Source: Chromatiales bacterium | GTDB lineage: Bacteria > Pseudomonadota > Gammaproteobacteria > Steroidobacterales > GCA-2729495 | Direction: 5' to 3' | Assembly (NCBI GenBank): GCA_020351875.1 | Contig: CP070671.1 | Coordinates: 1,046,103-1,110,102, forward strand | Length of the DNA: 64,000 bases | Shown: one piece after another, positions 18,007 through 27,658 of the stretch | Numbering within the stretch: position 1 is the stretch's first letter | Layout: each line of letters opens with the position of its first letter | Notes under the pieces: generated by a model | What the model was told of the DNA's origin: nothing | What the model saw: the letters and a program-made list of their open reading frames with translations, nothing else | Database searches by the model: none | Made by a program: the position numbers and the translations under genes

Positions 18007-18576
18007 ATGAACGAAAAACAGACCCAAGGCCGCCTGCAACTGATCATGGTCGCCCTGATCTTCCTGGGCCCGCTCTTAGTGGCTTTCTGGCTCTATTACG
18101 GCAGCGACTGGCGGCCGGACGAACAGACCATTCACGGTCACCTGCTGTCGCCGGCGATTCAGTTACCCGACAACCCGCTGCGCATGGACAGTGACGCCCG
18201 CCTGCGCAACGTCTGGTCGCTGATTGTCGTCGCGCCGGCCGACTGCGGTGAAGCCTGCCAGAATGTGCTGTACGAAACGCGCCAGGTCGTCCAGGCGCTG
18301 GAGCGCGACAGCCAGCGGGTGCAGCGGGTCTGGATCGTGGAAGGCGGCGAACCCGATCTCCATTTCGTGATGGCCGAGCACCCCAACCTGCTGCTCGTGG
18401 ACGCGTCGGCAAGCGTCGGCGCGGATATCCTGCGTCGCATCGACGCGCGCAGCGAAGTGGACATCTTTCTCGTGGACCCGCTCGGTAACCTGATGATGCG
18501 CTTTCCCCCCGACGTCGGCATGCGCGGCATGCACTCGGACATGAAACGCCTGCGGAAATTCTCCAAAATAGGCTGA
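18007..18576 (+). CDS. Membrane-anchored Sco-like cytochrome oxidase accessory protein
   Basis: This 189-residue protein has one N-terminal helix (LIMVALIFLGPLLVAFWLYY) and a periplasmic thioredoxin-like domain carrying APADCGEACQNVLYETRQV, a CxxxC pair placed as in Sco copper chaperones. The C-terminal DIFLVDPLGNLMMRFPPD and MKRLRKFSKIG match the protein family encoded between surf1 and ctaA in pseudomonads and relatives. It probably takes part in CuA assembly or thiol reduction. Its stop overlaps the ctaA start (TGATG). Confidence 0.75.
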   Translation: MNEKQTQGRLQLIMVALIFLGPLLVAFWLYYGSDWRPDEQTIHGHLLSPAIQLPDNPLRMDSDARLRNVWSLIVVAPADCGEACQNVLYETRQVVQALERDSQRVQRVWIVEGGEPDLHFVMAEHPNLLLVDASASVGADILRRIDARSEVDIFLVDPLGNLMMRFPPDVGMRGMHSDMKRLRKFSKIG

Positions 18577-19574
18577 TGTATACGTGGTACGTCCGTTGCT
18601 GTTATGCCGCGTGCCTGATCGCGCTTTGCGTCGTGATGCTGGGCGCCTGGGTGCGGCTCACGGATGCGGGCCTGGGCTGCCCGGACTGGCCCGGCTGCTA
18701 CGGTGAACTGGTGCTGCCCGGCGACGCAGCGGCACGCGCTGAAGCCCAGGCTGCGTTCCCGCAACGCGAGCTCGACGCCGGCAAGGCCTGGCGGGAAATG
18801 ATTCACCGCTACCTCGCCACCACGCTGGGCATGCTGATCATGGGCGCTGCCGGGCTGGCCTGGCGGAACCGCCGCGACCCGCAGCAACCCGTCGTGCTGC
18901 CGGTGATCCTGCTGGGCACGGTCATATTCCAGGGCTTGCTCGGCATGTGGACCGTCACGCTGCTGCTGAAGCCGCTGATCGTGATGGCGCACCTGCTCGG
19001 TGGGCTGACGACCGCCGCCCTGCTGTTCTGGCTGATACTGGATCACCGGCGCCGCAACGCCGGCGGCAGCTCGCCGCGCGCGGCACCCATTGCGGTCGCC
19101 GGGCTGGCAATACTCGTGTGCCAGATTGCACTGGGTGGCTGGACGAGTTCCAACTACGCGGCCCTGGCCTGCCCCGACCTGCCGACCTGTGGGGGCCAGT
19201 GGTGGCCTGCCGACGCGGATTTCGCCGAAGGCTTCGTGATGTGGCGGGGCCTGGGGGTGGACTACGAATTCGGCGTGCTGGATGCGCCCGCGCGTGTTGC
19301 CATTCACTTTACACACCGGCTCGGCGCAATCGTCACCGCGTTGTTCCTGGGTTTTCTCGCCGTGAGCTTCCTGCGCCGGGGCGGACCGCTGGGCCTGGCC
19401 GGCGCGCTGGTGGCAGCCGCGCTCACCGCCCAGGTACTGCTGGGACTGTCGGTGGTCTGGTTCGGGTTGCCGTTGACCCTGGCCACGGCCCACAACGGTG
19501 TTGCCGCACTGCTGTTGCTGTCGATGGTGAACCTGAACCACGCTGCTGCGAGGTATCGCCACGTCCACGCCTGA
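18576..19574 (+). CDS. ctaA: Heme A synthase
   Basis: This 332-residue polytopic membrane protein has the CtaA/Cox15 openers GAWVRLTDAGLGCPDWPGCYG and EMIHRYLATTLGMLIMGAAGL. Paired heme-ligand histidines lie in MAHLLGGL, IHFTHRLGAIVTALFL and TAHNGVAALLLL, and GGWTSSNYAALACPDLPTCGG carries the conserved cysteines. It oxidises the heme O methyl group to give heme A. The heme O synthase gene ctaB, usually next, is not found here or elsewhere in the window. Confidence 0.94.
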   Translation: MYTWYVRCCYAACLIALCVVMLGAWVRLTDAGLGCPDWPGCYGELVLPGDAAARAEAQAAFPQRELDAGKAWREMIHRYLATTLGMLIMGAAGLAWRNRRDPQQPVVLPVILLGTVIFQGLLGMWTVTLLLKPLIVMAHLLGGLTTAALLFWLILDHRRRNAGGSSPRAAPIAVAGLAILVCQIALGGWTSSNYAALACPDLPTCGGQWWPADADFAEGFVMWRGLGVDYEFGVLDAPARVAIHFTHRLGAIVTALFLGFLAVSFLRRGGPLGLAGALVAAALTAQVLLGLSVVWFGLPLTLATAHNGVAALLLLSMVNLNHAAARYRHVHA

Positions 19575-19586
19575 CAGGCACCTCCC

Positions 19587-20585
19587 GTGGATCGCACCAA
19601 CGTCTCGATATTGCTCGCCACCGCGCTCCTCGGCGTGCTGCTCTACGTGGTGCGCCAGATCGGCAACACCGGCCTGGAAGCGGTCACACCGCCCTCGGCA
19701 GCGCCCGATCCGCAGGCGGCAGCAGCCGACTCCACCCGGGTCATCGCCACGCCCGAAACCACCACTGCGGCACTGCCGGTCATCGACGGTCTCAGCACCC
19801 TGCACACACTGCTCGAGACCCTGGGCCTGGACGCCGACGTGACCATCGACGCCACCAGGCAATGGTACGAGGCGAGGGGATTCATCGGGGCCAACCCGCT
19901 GTTCGGCACCGATCCCGGGTCGACGCTGCGTGATTACTACGCGAGCCTCGACCAGGTGACCCTGGAAGTCATGAGCGACGACAACGACATCGGCGCTACC
20001 CACGAACTCGCCGCCCGCGCCCGTCTGAATGACCCGTTTGCCGCGCTGGATTTACTGGGCCGTGCTGCGCGGCAGGGCTCGGTGAACGCGCTGCTGCAGA
20101 TGGCCTCGCTCGAAGAAACACTCGCGGATGTTCGCCCGGAGGATTTCGCGATGGACCGCGACTACGCCAAGAACCTGAGTCGCGTGGGTGGCCGCAACAA
20201 CGAAGCGAACCTGCGCTACCGGGCATTCACCCGGGCCGCCACCGCATTACGGGACGGCGGGGCGCCCATCATCGACGACGCGTTGCTCGACTGGGTCAAC
20301 GACATGCAAGGCCGGATCCCCGCCCAGATGGCCCGCTCCGCCTGCAACGAGTCGCTCAAGAATTACCTGAACCTGGGTATGGCGCGCCGCGCCCTCGGTC
20401 AGTCACCCATGAACCTGGCGCCGCCGCCCGTGTTCCTGGCGGTGCCGGACCGGCAGGAGCGACTCCCGTGCGGCGACACGGTGAACCCCATCGCCAGCTC
20501 GATCGAGCTGGACAACTGTGCGGCGACGGAAGTGCTCGACGGCCAGGGTGCGCTGCGCCTGCTCTACGTTTGCACCGGCAACTGA
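19587..20585 (+). CDS. Membrane-anchored protein of unknown function after ctaA
   Basis: This 332-residue protein has one N-terminal helix (VSILLATALLGVLLYVVRQIG), a proline/alanine-rich low-complexity linker (about residues 32-70), and a helical domain. The segment ATHELAARARLNDPFAALDLLGRAARQGSVNALLQMASLEE resembles TPR/Sel1-like repeats. A C-terminal domain contains four scattered cysteines (ACNES, LPCGD, DNCAA, YVCTGN) that could form disulfides in the periplasm. It starts with GTG 13 bases after ctaA, in the slot normally held by ctaB. I do not recognise a family. It could be an oxidase-related factor or an unrelated passenger. Confidence 0.75.
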   Translation: MDRTNVSILLATALLGVLLYVVRQIGNTGLEAVTPPSAAPDPQAAAADSTRVIATPETTTAALPVIDGLSTLHTLLETLGLDADVTIDATRQWYEARGFIGANPLFGTDPGSTLRDYYASLDQVTLEVMSDDNDIGATHELAARARLNDPFAALDLLGRAARQGSVNALLQMASLEETLADVRPEDFAMDRDYAKNLSRVGGRNNEANLRYRAFTRAATALRDGGAPIIDDALLDWVNDMQGRIPAQMARSACNESLKNYLNLGMARRALGQSPMNLAPPPVFLAVPDRQERLPCGDTVNPIASSIELDNCAATEVLDGQGALRLLYVCTGN

Positions 20586-20614
20586 CCCCGCTCATCCACT
20601 GCTAGACTGCCACG

Positions 20615-22789
20615 ATGGACGTCACGCCGATCATCGACCCGTTGAACGACGCGCAACGCGCGGCGGTCACCGCGCCCGACGAACCGGTGCTCGTGGTTGC
20701 CGGTGCCGGCAGCGGCAAGACGCGTGTGCTGGTGCATCGCATTGCCTGGTTGATCCAGGTCGAGGACGTGTCGCCGTTAGGCATCCTCGCCGTCACTTTC
20801 ACTAACAAGGCTGCCGCGGAGATGCGGGCGCGCATCGGGGCGCTGCTCGACATGCCGGTGGACGCACTTTGGGTCGGCACGTTTCACGGCCTCGCGCACC
20901 GGTTGCTGCGCCGGCACTGGCGCGAAGCCGGCTTGCCCCAGGACTTCCAGATTATCGATGCAGACGACCAGCAGCGGTTACTGCGCCGCCTGGTGCGCGA
21001 CCTGGAGCTGGACGAGGGCACGTGGGTGCCCCGCGAGATCCAGTGGTTCATCAACGCGCAGAAAGACGAGGGCCGGCGTCCGGATCACGTGAATGACGAC
21101 GGCGACCCAACGCGCCGCCAACTGATTCACCTGTACCGCCAGTACCAGGAACTCTGCGAACAGCGTGGGCTCGTGGACTTCGCCGAACTGCTGCTGCGTG
21201 CCCACGAGGTCTGGCTGAACAACCCGGAACTGCTCGCCCGTTACCAGCGCCGCTTCCGCCATGTGCTGGTGGACGAATTCCAGGACACGAATGCGATTCA
21301 GTACGCGTGGCTGCGAGTCCTCGTCGGCAACACGGGTCTGCCGTTCGTGGTCGGCGACGATGACCAGTCCATCTACCGCTGGCGGGGTGCGCGCATGGAG
21401 CACCTGGCGCGCTTCCAGCAGGATTTTCCCAAGGTGCGCACGGTCAAACTGGAACAGAACTATCGCTCCACCGGCACGATACTGAAGGCCGCCAATGCGA
21501 TCATCAGCCACAACAGCGGCCGGCTCGGCAAAGAATTGTGGACAGACGGCAGCGACGGTGAGCCGTTGCACCTTTATAACGCGTACAACGAACGCGACGA
21601 AGCCGACTTCGTCGCGGCGCGACTCCAGGACTGGTCTTCGAAGGGCCACGCGCGCAGCGACTGCGCAGTGCTGTATCGCTCGAACGCCCAGTCCCGAGTT
21701 TTCGAAGAAGCACTGCTGCGCGAGAACATTCCATACCGGGTTTACGGGGGCCAGCGCTTCTTCGAACGCGCCGAGATCAAGGACGCGCTGGCCTACCTGC
21801 GCCTGATCTCGAACCGCGATGATGATCCGTCTTTCGAGCGGGTGGTGAACCTGCCCACCCGCGGCATCGGGGCTCGCACGGTGGAAACCGTGCGGGGTTA
21901 TGCACGTGCCTATGGCACGTCGCTGTGGCAGGCCGCGTGCTCGTCGGCCGGGGGCCAGTTGCCCGGCCGGGCCGCGACGGCATTGCAGGCATTCATGCAG
22001 CTGATCGAGGCGCTGGCCGCGGACACCGACGAGCTGGCCCTGCACGAACGGGTAGACCACGTGATCCGGCACAGCGGCATCGTGGATCACTACCGGAAAG
22101 AGCCCCGCGACCGGGCGGAGGCAAGGCTGGAAAACCTCGACGAACTGGTCAGCGCGGCGCGCGGCTTCGAACCTGCCGACACGGAAGAAGAGGCCGACAT
22201 GACACCGCTGCAGGCTTTCCTGGCCCACGCGGTGCTGGAGTCGGGCGAAACCCAGGGCGATTCGTGGGACGACTGCGTGCAGCTGATGACGCTGCACTCG
22301 GCCAAAGGCCTGGAGTTCCCGATGGTGTTTCTCACCGGCCTGGAAGAAGGGCTCTTTCCACACCGCCGCTCGCTGAACGATCCCGGCGGGCTGGAGGAGG
22401 AGCGCCGGCTCTGCTACGTGGGCGCGACCCGGGCGATGGAAACGCTGTATATCAGCTATGCGGAACAGCGGCGCATGCACGGGGTGGACAACTTTGGCAC
22501 CCCATCCCGGTTCATCAGCGAGATCCCGGAAGAGCTCGTGGACGAGGTGCGCCCGGCGCTGCGCGTGTCCCGGCCAGTCTTTCGCCGCGACTCCGCCGCG
22601 GCCTCCCGGGTATCGCGGGACGACAGCGGCGCGCTGAACCTCGGGCAGCGCGTCCGCCACCAGAAGTTCGGGGAGGGTGTCGTGCTGAACTGCGAGGGCG
22701 CAGGCGCCCATGCCCGAGTGCAGGTCAATTTTGAGACTGCCGGCACAAAGTGGCTGGTCATGTCCTATGCTGGCCTCGAACTCATGTAA
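20615..22789 (+). CDS. uvrD: DNA helicase II (UvrD)
   Basis: This 724-residue superfamily 1A helicase is used in nucleotide excision and mismatch repair. In order: Q motif LNDAQRAAVTAP, Walker A VAGAGSGKTRVLVHRI, TFTNKAAAEMRARI, GTFHGLAHRLLRRHW, Walker B VLVDEFQDTN, GDDDQSIYRWRGA, LEQNYRSTGTIL, VYGGQRFFERAEIKD, MTLHSAKGLEFPMVFLTGLEEG and YVGATRAM. The C-terminal Tudor-like RNA polymerase-binding segment LGQRVRHQKFGEGVV with KWLVMSYAGLELM favours UvrD over Rep. It is followed by trkA after 36 bases. Confidence 0.93.
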   Translation: MDVTPIIDPLNDAQRAAVTAPDEPVLVVAGAGSGKTRVLVHRIAWLIQVEDVSPLGILAVTFTNKAAAEMRARIGALLDMPVDALWVGTFHGLAHRLLRRHWREAGLPQDFQIIDADDQQRLLRRLVRDLELDEGTWVPREIQWFINAQKDEGRRPDHVNDDGDPTRRQLIHLYRQYQELCEQRGLVDFAELLLRAHEVWLNNPELLARYQRRFRHVLVDEFQDTNAIQYAWLRVLVGNTGLPFVVGDDDQSIYRWRGARMEHLARFQQDFPKVRTVKLEQNYRSTGTILKAANAIISHNSGRLGKELWTDGSDGEPLHLYNAYNERDEADFVAARLQDWSSKGHARSDCAVLYRSNAQSRVFEEALLRENIPYRVYGGQRFFERAEIKDALAYLRLISNRDDDPSFERVVNLPTRGIGARTVETVRGYARAYGTSLWQAACSSAGGQLPGRAATALQAFMQLIEALAADTDELALHERVDHVIRHSGIVDHYRKEPRDRAEARLENLDELVSAARGFEPADTEEEADMTPLQAFLAHAVLESGETQGDSWDDCVQLMTLHSAKGLEFPMVFLTGLEEGLFPHRRSLNDPGGLEEERRLCYVGATRAMETLYISYAEQRRMHGVDNFGTPSRFISEIPEELVDEVRPALRVSRPVFRRDSAAASRVSRDDSGALNLGQRVRHQKFGEGVVLNCEGAGAHARVQVNFETAGTKWLVMSYAGLELM

Positions 22790-22825
22790 TATTCGCGTCG
22801 CGCGCGCAAGCCCACACGGTCAACC

Positions 22826-24214
22826 ATGAACATTCTCATTCTCGGTGCCGGCCAGGTCGGTTCGACCGCTGCCTATCAACTGGCCCGGGAGGAAGCCAAC
22901 GAGGTCACGGTCGTGGACATCAACGCGACGGTGTTGCGTGATCTCCAGGACCGCCTCGACATCCGCACGGTAGTGGGCAATGCGTCCTACCCGGACGTGC
23001 TAGCGCGGGCCGGCGCCCGCGACGCCGATATCGTGATCGCGCTGACCAGCCGCGACGAGATCAACATGGTGGCGTGCCAGGTTGCCTACACCTTTTTCCG
23101 CACGCCCACCAAGATTGCCCGCATCCGCGGCACCGAGTACATCAACTACCGGGGCCGCGAGGGCGAGCAACTGTTCGCCCAAGCGGCGCTGCCGGTAGAC
23201 GTCGCGATCAGCCCCGAGCAGCTGGTCATGGAGTACATCGAACAGCTGATTCATTTCCCGGGCGCTTTCCAGGTGCTGGATTTCTCCGGCGGTGAAGTGC
23301 GGCTGGTGGGTGCGCGTGCCCATCGCGGCGGCCTGCTGGTGGATCAGCAGATCAAGACACTGAAGGAACACATCCCCGGCGTCGAAGCCCGCATTGCCGC
23401 CATCTATCGCAGTGGTGAAAGCATCCTGCCGGACGGCAATACTCTGATTCGCGAAAACGACGAAGTGTTCTTCATTGCCAGCCGCGAAGACACGCGGCTG
23501 GTCATGAACGAGATGCGGCGGCCGGAAGACACCGTGCGGCGCGTGGTCATCGCCGGCGGCGGCAATATTGGCTACCGCCTGGCCACGGCACTGGAACAGA
23601 CGAACCAGGTCAAGGTGATCGAAAGAGACCGCGAGCGAGCCAAGGTGATTTCCGAGCGGCTCGGCAAGGCCATCGTGTTGCACGGTGATGCCGCGGACGA
23701 GGAATTGCTGCTCGAAGAGAATGTCGACGGCGCCGATATTTTCGTCGCCGTCACCAATGCCGAAGAGGCGAACATCCTGTCAGCCATGCTGGCCAAGCGG
23801 ATCGGCTGCAAGAAGGTCATGGCCCTGATCAACCGCCCGTCATACGCGGAACTGGTGGAAGCCGGCACGATTGACGTGGCGGTATCCCCGCAGCAGATCA
23901 CGATCGGCGCCCTGCTGGCCCATGTGCGCCGTGGCGACGTGGTGCGTGTGCACTCCCTGCGCCGCGGCCGGGCCGAGGCCATCGAGGCCATCGTGCATGG
24001 CTCGGCGACCGACTCGAAGGTGGTGGGAAAACCGGTTGAAGCGATTCCGCTGCCGCCCGGTACGGCCATCGTCGCGATCTATCGTGACAACGAGATACTG
24101 GAAGCACACCACGACAGCGTGATCCAGGAAGACGACCACGTCATATTGTTCATCACGGATCGCCGCCAGACCGAAGAAGTCGAGCGGCTCTTCGAGGTGG
24201 GCGTCAGCTTTTGA
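22826..24214 (+). CDS. trkA: Trk potassium uptake regulator TrkA
   Basis: This 462-residue peripheral membrane protein is built from two RCK units. The first Rossmann fold begins MNILILGAGQVGSTAAYQLA and the second VVIAGGGNIGYRLATALE (about residue 238). Each is followed by a TrkA-C domain; the last holds VGKPVEAIPLPPGTAIVAIYRD. It binds NAD(H)/ATP and gates TrkH for potassium uptake. The partner gene trkH follows after 47 bases. Confidence 0.95.
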   Translation: MNILILGAGQVGSTAAYQLAREEANEVTVVDINATVLRDLQDRLDIRTVVGNASYPDVLARAGARDADIVIALTSRDEINMVACQVAYTFFRTPTKIARIRGTEYINYRGREGEQLFAQAALPVDVAISPEQLVMEYIEQLIHFPGAFQVLDFSGGEVRLVGARAHRGGLLVDQQIKTLKEHIPGVEARIAAIYRSGESILPDGNTLIRENDEVFFIASREDTRLVMNEMRRPEDTVRRVVIAGGGNIGYRLATALEQTNQVKVIERDRERAKVISERLGKAIVLHGDAADEELLLEENVDGADIFVAVTNAEEANILSAMLAKRIGCKKVMALINRPSYAELVEAGTIDVAVSPQQITIGALLAHVRRGDVVRVHSLRRGRAEAIEAIVHGSATDSKVVGKPVEAIPLPPGTAIVAIYRDNEILEAHHDSVIQEDDHVILFITDRRQTEEVERLFEVGVSF

Positions 24215-24261
24215 GCCACGGGGAGACGCACGGGGGCTGCTGAGCCCGGGAACCGGACACG

Positions 24262-25713
24262 ATGCGGCTGACTGCCACTCAGCGAATACTCGGGCTGCTG
24301 CTGATGCTGTTCAGCACGACGATGCTGCCGCCCGTGTTGATCTCGATCGCCTTCGATGACGGCGCCGCGATGGCCTTCCTTTACGGCTTCGCCGCCAACC
24401 TGGCCGCGGGGCTGGTCATCTGGTTCCCGGTACGAAAGGAGGACCGCGACCTGCGCCTGCGCGACGGCTTCCTGGTGGTAGCGGCCTTCTGGGTCGTGCT
24501 GGGCAGCTTCGGCGCGGCGCCGTTCCTGTTCTCCGAGCAGCCGTCCATGAGTGTGACGGACGCGGTATTCGAAGCCATCTCCGGGCTGACCACCACCGGC
24601 GCCACAGTACTGTCCGGACTGGACGAGTTGCCGCCGTCCATTCTGTATTACCGCCAGCAACTGCAGTGGCTGGGCGGCATGGGCATCATCGTGCTGGCCG
24701 TGGCGGTGCTGCCGATGCTCGGCGTCGGCGGCATGCAGCTGTACCGGGCGGAAACGCCGGGACCGGTGAAAGACACCAAGCTCACACCGCGCATCACCGA
24801 GACCGCGAAAGCCCTGTGGTACATCTACCTGGGGCTCACGGTGGCCTGTGCGCTGGCCTACTGGGTGGCGGGCATGGACATCTTCGACGCCGTGTGCCAC
24901 AGCTTCTCCACGGTCGCGATCGGCGGCTTCTCCACCCACGATGCGAGCATCGGCTACTTCGACAGCGTGTGGGTCGATGGCGTCGCCGTGATATTCATGT
25001 TCCTGGCCGGCATCAATTTCTCGCTGCACTTCATGACCTGGCGTTCCGCTTCAGTCCAGCACTACCTCCAGGAACCGGAATTTCGCGCTTACTGTGCGGT
25101 GCTGACCGGCCTGATCGTTTTCGTGCTGTTCAGGCTGTTCTACCAGGGCCAGTATCCGACGACGCAGGACACGGTCATCAACGGCGTGTTCCAGGCCGTC
25201 TCCATCGCCACCACCACCGGCTTCACAACCACGGATTTCAGCATCTGGCCGGGCGCACTGCCCGTGGTGCTGCTATTCGCCAGTTTCGTGGGCGGCTGTG
25301 CCGGATCTACCGCCGGCGGCATGAAGGTCATCCGCGTGTTGCTACTGTATCGCCAGGGCATCCGCGAGGTGCGGCGCCTGGTGCACCCGAGCGCGGAGAT
25401 GCCGGTCAAGCTGGGCCGCATGGCCGTGTCGCAACGAATCATCGACGCGGTCTGGGGTTTCTTCGCGGTCTACGTGGTGCTGTTCGTCATCATGATGATC
25501 GTGCTGCTCGCGACCGGCCTGGACCAGGTCACGGCTTTTGCCGCCATCGCCGCCAGCATGAACAACCTGGGCCCCGGCCTGGGTGACGTGGCGAGGGGCT
25601 TCGGAGATGTGAACGACCTGGCCAAGTGGGTCTGCATCCTGGCCATGCTGCTGGGCCGCCTGGAGATATTCACCCTGCTGGTGCTGGTCTCCCGGACCTT
25701 CTGGCGCCCCTGA
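24262..25713 (+). CDS. trkH: Trk potassium uptake channel TrkH
   Basis: This 483-residue membrane protein has four pore-loop repeats of the TrkH/KtrB type. The selectivity segments are SGLTTTGATVLS, STVAIGGFSTHDASIGYF, ATTTGFTTTDFSIWP and SMNNLGPGLGDVA. GGMGIIVLAVAVLP and CAGSTAGGMKVIRVL are further signature blocks. With TrkA it forms the low-affinity potassium uptake system. Confidence 0.95.
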   Translation: MRLTATQRILGLLLMLFSTTMLPPVLISIAFDDGAAMAFLYGFAANLAAGLVIWFPVRKEDRDLRLRDGFLVVAAFWVVLGSFGAAPFLFSEQPSMSVTDAVFEAISGLTTTGATVLSGLDELPPSILYYRQQLQWLGGMGIIVLAVAVLPMLGVGGMQLYRAETPGPVKDTKLTPRITETAKALWYIYLGLTVACALAYWVAGMDIFDAVCHSFSTVAIGGFSTHDASIGYFDSVWVDGVAVIFMFLAGINFSLHFMTWRSASVQHYLQEPEFRAYCAVLTGLIVFVLFRLFYQGQYPTTQDTVINGVFQAVSIATTTGFTTTDFSIWPGALPVVLLFASFVGGCAGSTAGGMKVIRVLLLYRQGIREVRRLVHPSAEMPVKLGRMAVSQRIIDAVWGFFAVYVVLFVIMMIVLLATGLDQVTAFAAIAASMNNLGPGLGDVARGFGDVNDLAKWVCILAMLLGRLEIFTLLVLVSRTFWRP

Positions 25714-25717
25714 GCCG

Positions 25718-26230
25718 ATGGCCCGGCTGCTGGCGCAACTGGAGCGTGCAAACATCCTGATCGGCCGCGCCGTCGCGTGGCTCACCCTCGTGATGGTCGT
25801 GGTCACTTTCACGGTCGTCGTGTTGCGCTACCTGTTCGACATCGGCTGGATCTGGCTGCAGGAATCCGTGACCTGGATGCACGCTGCCGTGTTCATGCTG
25901 GGCGCCGGCTACACGCTCGCGCGCGACGAACACGTGCGCGTGGACGTGTTCTATCGCGAGGCGAGCCCGCGGCGTCGCGCGGCGACCGACCTGCTGGGCA
26001 CGCTGCTGTGCCTGATCCCGGTGGCGCTGTTCCTGGCCTGGAGCAGCCTCGACTACGTGGCGGCTTCCTGGGATATCGGCGAAAGCTCGCGCGAAGCCGG
26101 GGGCCTGCCGTTCCCGGTGGTACCGCTGGTCAAGAGCCTGATTCCGGTCACCGCGCTGTTGCTGCTGGTGCAGGCCGTCGTGCTGGGCTTGCGCAGCCTC
26201 GCCACGTTGCTGGGCAGACCGCCGGCATGA
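25718..26230 (+). CDS. TRAP transporter small permease (DctQ type)
   Basis: This 170-residue protein has four membrane helices. It begins MARLLAQLERANILIGRAVAWLTLVMVVVTFTVVVLRYLF, followed by WIWLQESVTWMHAAVFMLGAGYTLARDEHVRVDVFYR, a classic DctQ signature. It forms the membrane domain of a TRAP transporter with DctM and overlaps that gene by ATGA. No periplasmic binding-protein gene is adjacent; one TRAP-type binding protein is encoded 16 kb away on the other strand. Confidence 0.9.
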   Translation: MARLLAQLERANILIGRAVAWLTLVMVVVTFTVVVLRYLFDIGWIWLQESVTWMHAAVFMLGAGYTLARDEHVRVDVFYREASPRRRAATDLLGTLLCLIPVALFLAWSSLDYVAASWDIGESSREAGGLPFPVVPLVKSLIPVTALLLLVQAVVLGLRSLATLLGRPPA

Positions 26231-27594
26231 TGGCCCTGGTCATGTTCCTGACCGTGGTCGCGGTCATGCTCGCCGGCTTCCCGGTGGCCTTCACGCTTGC
26301 CGGCACCGCGTTGCTGTTCGCCCTGGGCGGCGCCGCCACGGGAACCTTCGATACTGCATTTCTCGGCACGATGCCGGCTCGTGTGTTCGGCATCATGGGC
26401 AATGAAACCCTGGTGGCCGTGCCGCTGTTCGTGTTCATGGGCGTGACGCTGGAACGTGCGCGCATCGCGGAAGATCTGCTGGACACCCTTGGGCTGCTGT
26501 TTGGCCGGCTGCGCGGCGGCCTCGCGATTGCGGTCACACTGGTCGGCATGCTGCTGGCGGCCAGCACTGGCATTGTCGGCGCCACGGTAGTGACCATGGG
26601 GCTGTTGTCATTGCCCACGATGCTGAAACGTGGCTACGACCCGGCGGTCGCCGCCGGCACGATCAGCGCGTCGGGCACTCTGGGGCAAATCATTCCACCG
26701 TCCATCATCCTGGTGCTGCTGGGCGACGTGCTCGGCTCGGCTTACCAGCAGGCGCAGCTGAATCAGGGTGTGTACAGCCCGGACACCGTTTCGGTGGGTG
26801 ACCTGTTCGTCGGTGCGCTGATCCCGGGCCTGCTGCTGGTCGCGCTGTACATCGCCTGGCTGTTACTGCTCGCAATGTTCCGGCCGGCGGCACTGCCGCC
26901 GGGTCGCTCGCCGGACGACGACACGGGTCACCTGGCGGGCCGGGTGTTCAAGGCGCTGCTGCCGCCGTTGATCCTGATCGTGGCCGTGCTGGGTTCCATC
27001 ATGGGCGGGCTGGCCACGCCCACGGAAGCCGCGGCGGTGGGCGCGATGGGCGCGCTGATCCTGGCCGCCGCGCGCGGCCAGTTGAACGTCACGCGGGCGG
27101 CGGAAATCTGCCGCAGCACCACGCGGATCAGCAGCATGGTCTTCCTGATCCTGATCGGCGCGTCGCTGTTCTCGGTGGTCTTTCGCGGTTACGGCGGTGA
27201 CGACGTGGTGCGGGACCTGTTGACCGGTCTGCCCGGTGGCACCGCGGGTGCGGTGATCGTCGTGATGCTCGTAATGTTCCTGCTGGGTTTCGTCCTCGAT
27301 TTCATCGAGATCACCTTCGTGGTGGTGCCCATCGTCGGGCCGGTGTTGCTTGCGATGGGTCTCGACCCGGTCTGGCTCGGCATCATGATCGCGATCAACC
27401 TGCAGACGTCGTTCCTGACCCCGCCCTTTGGATTCGCACTGTTTTACCTGCGTGGCGTCGCGCCACCGGCAGTGAAGACCACAGCGATGTACCGCGGCGT
27501 CATGCCTTTCGTGGTGATCCAGCTGCTGATGCTGGTACTGCTCGCCGCGTGGCCGGAGTTGGTAACGTGGTTGCCCCAGAGAGTGTATGGCTAG
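26227..27594 (+). CDS. TRAP transporter large permease (DctM type)
   Basis: This 455-residue polytopic membrane subunit powers sodium-coupled uptake of organic acids or similar solutes. It carries VFMGVTLERARIAEDLLDTLGLLFGRLRGGLA, GAT..TMGLLSLPTMLKRGYDPAVAAGTISASGTLGQIIPPSIILVLLGD and the C-terminal NLQTSFLTPPFGFALFYLRGVAP, all DctM hallmarks. ATG 26227 overlaps the dctQ stop; the longer frame is dctQ read out of phase. The substrate is unknown; the DctM subfamily associated with 2-oxo acids is one possibility. Confidence 0.92.
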   Translation: MMALVMFLTVVAVMLAGFPVAFTLAGTALLFALGGAATGTFDTAFLGTMPARVFGIMGNETLVAVPLFVFMGVTLERARIAEDLLDTLGLLFGRLRGGLAIAVTLVGMLLAASTGIVGATVVTMGLLSLPTMLKRGYDPAVAAGTISASGTLGQIIPPSIILVLLGDVLGSAYQQAQLNQGVYSPDTVSVGDLFVGALIPGLLLVALYIAWLLLLAMFRPAALPPGRSPDDDTGHLAGRVFKALLPPLILIVAVLGSIMGGLATPTEAAAVGAMGALILAAARGQLNVTRAAEICRSTTRISSMVFLILIGASLFSVVFRGYGGDDVVRDLLTGLPGGTAGAVIVVMLVMFLLGFVLDFIEITFVVVPIVGPVLLAMGLDPVWLGIMIAINLQTSFLTPPFGFALFYLRGVAPPAVKTTAMYRGVMPFVVIQLLMLVLLAAWPELVTWLPQRVYG

Positions 27595-27658
27595 GTCCAG
27601 CTTCCAGGCCAACCGTGCGCTGGTGGAGACGAGGGTATACGGCTGATCGCCTTCTTTG

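Noticed and set aside
20978-22711. 577-residue antisense frame across uvrD
   Set aside because: High-GC shadow of a clear gene; no recognisable motif.
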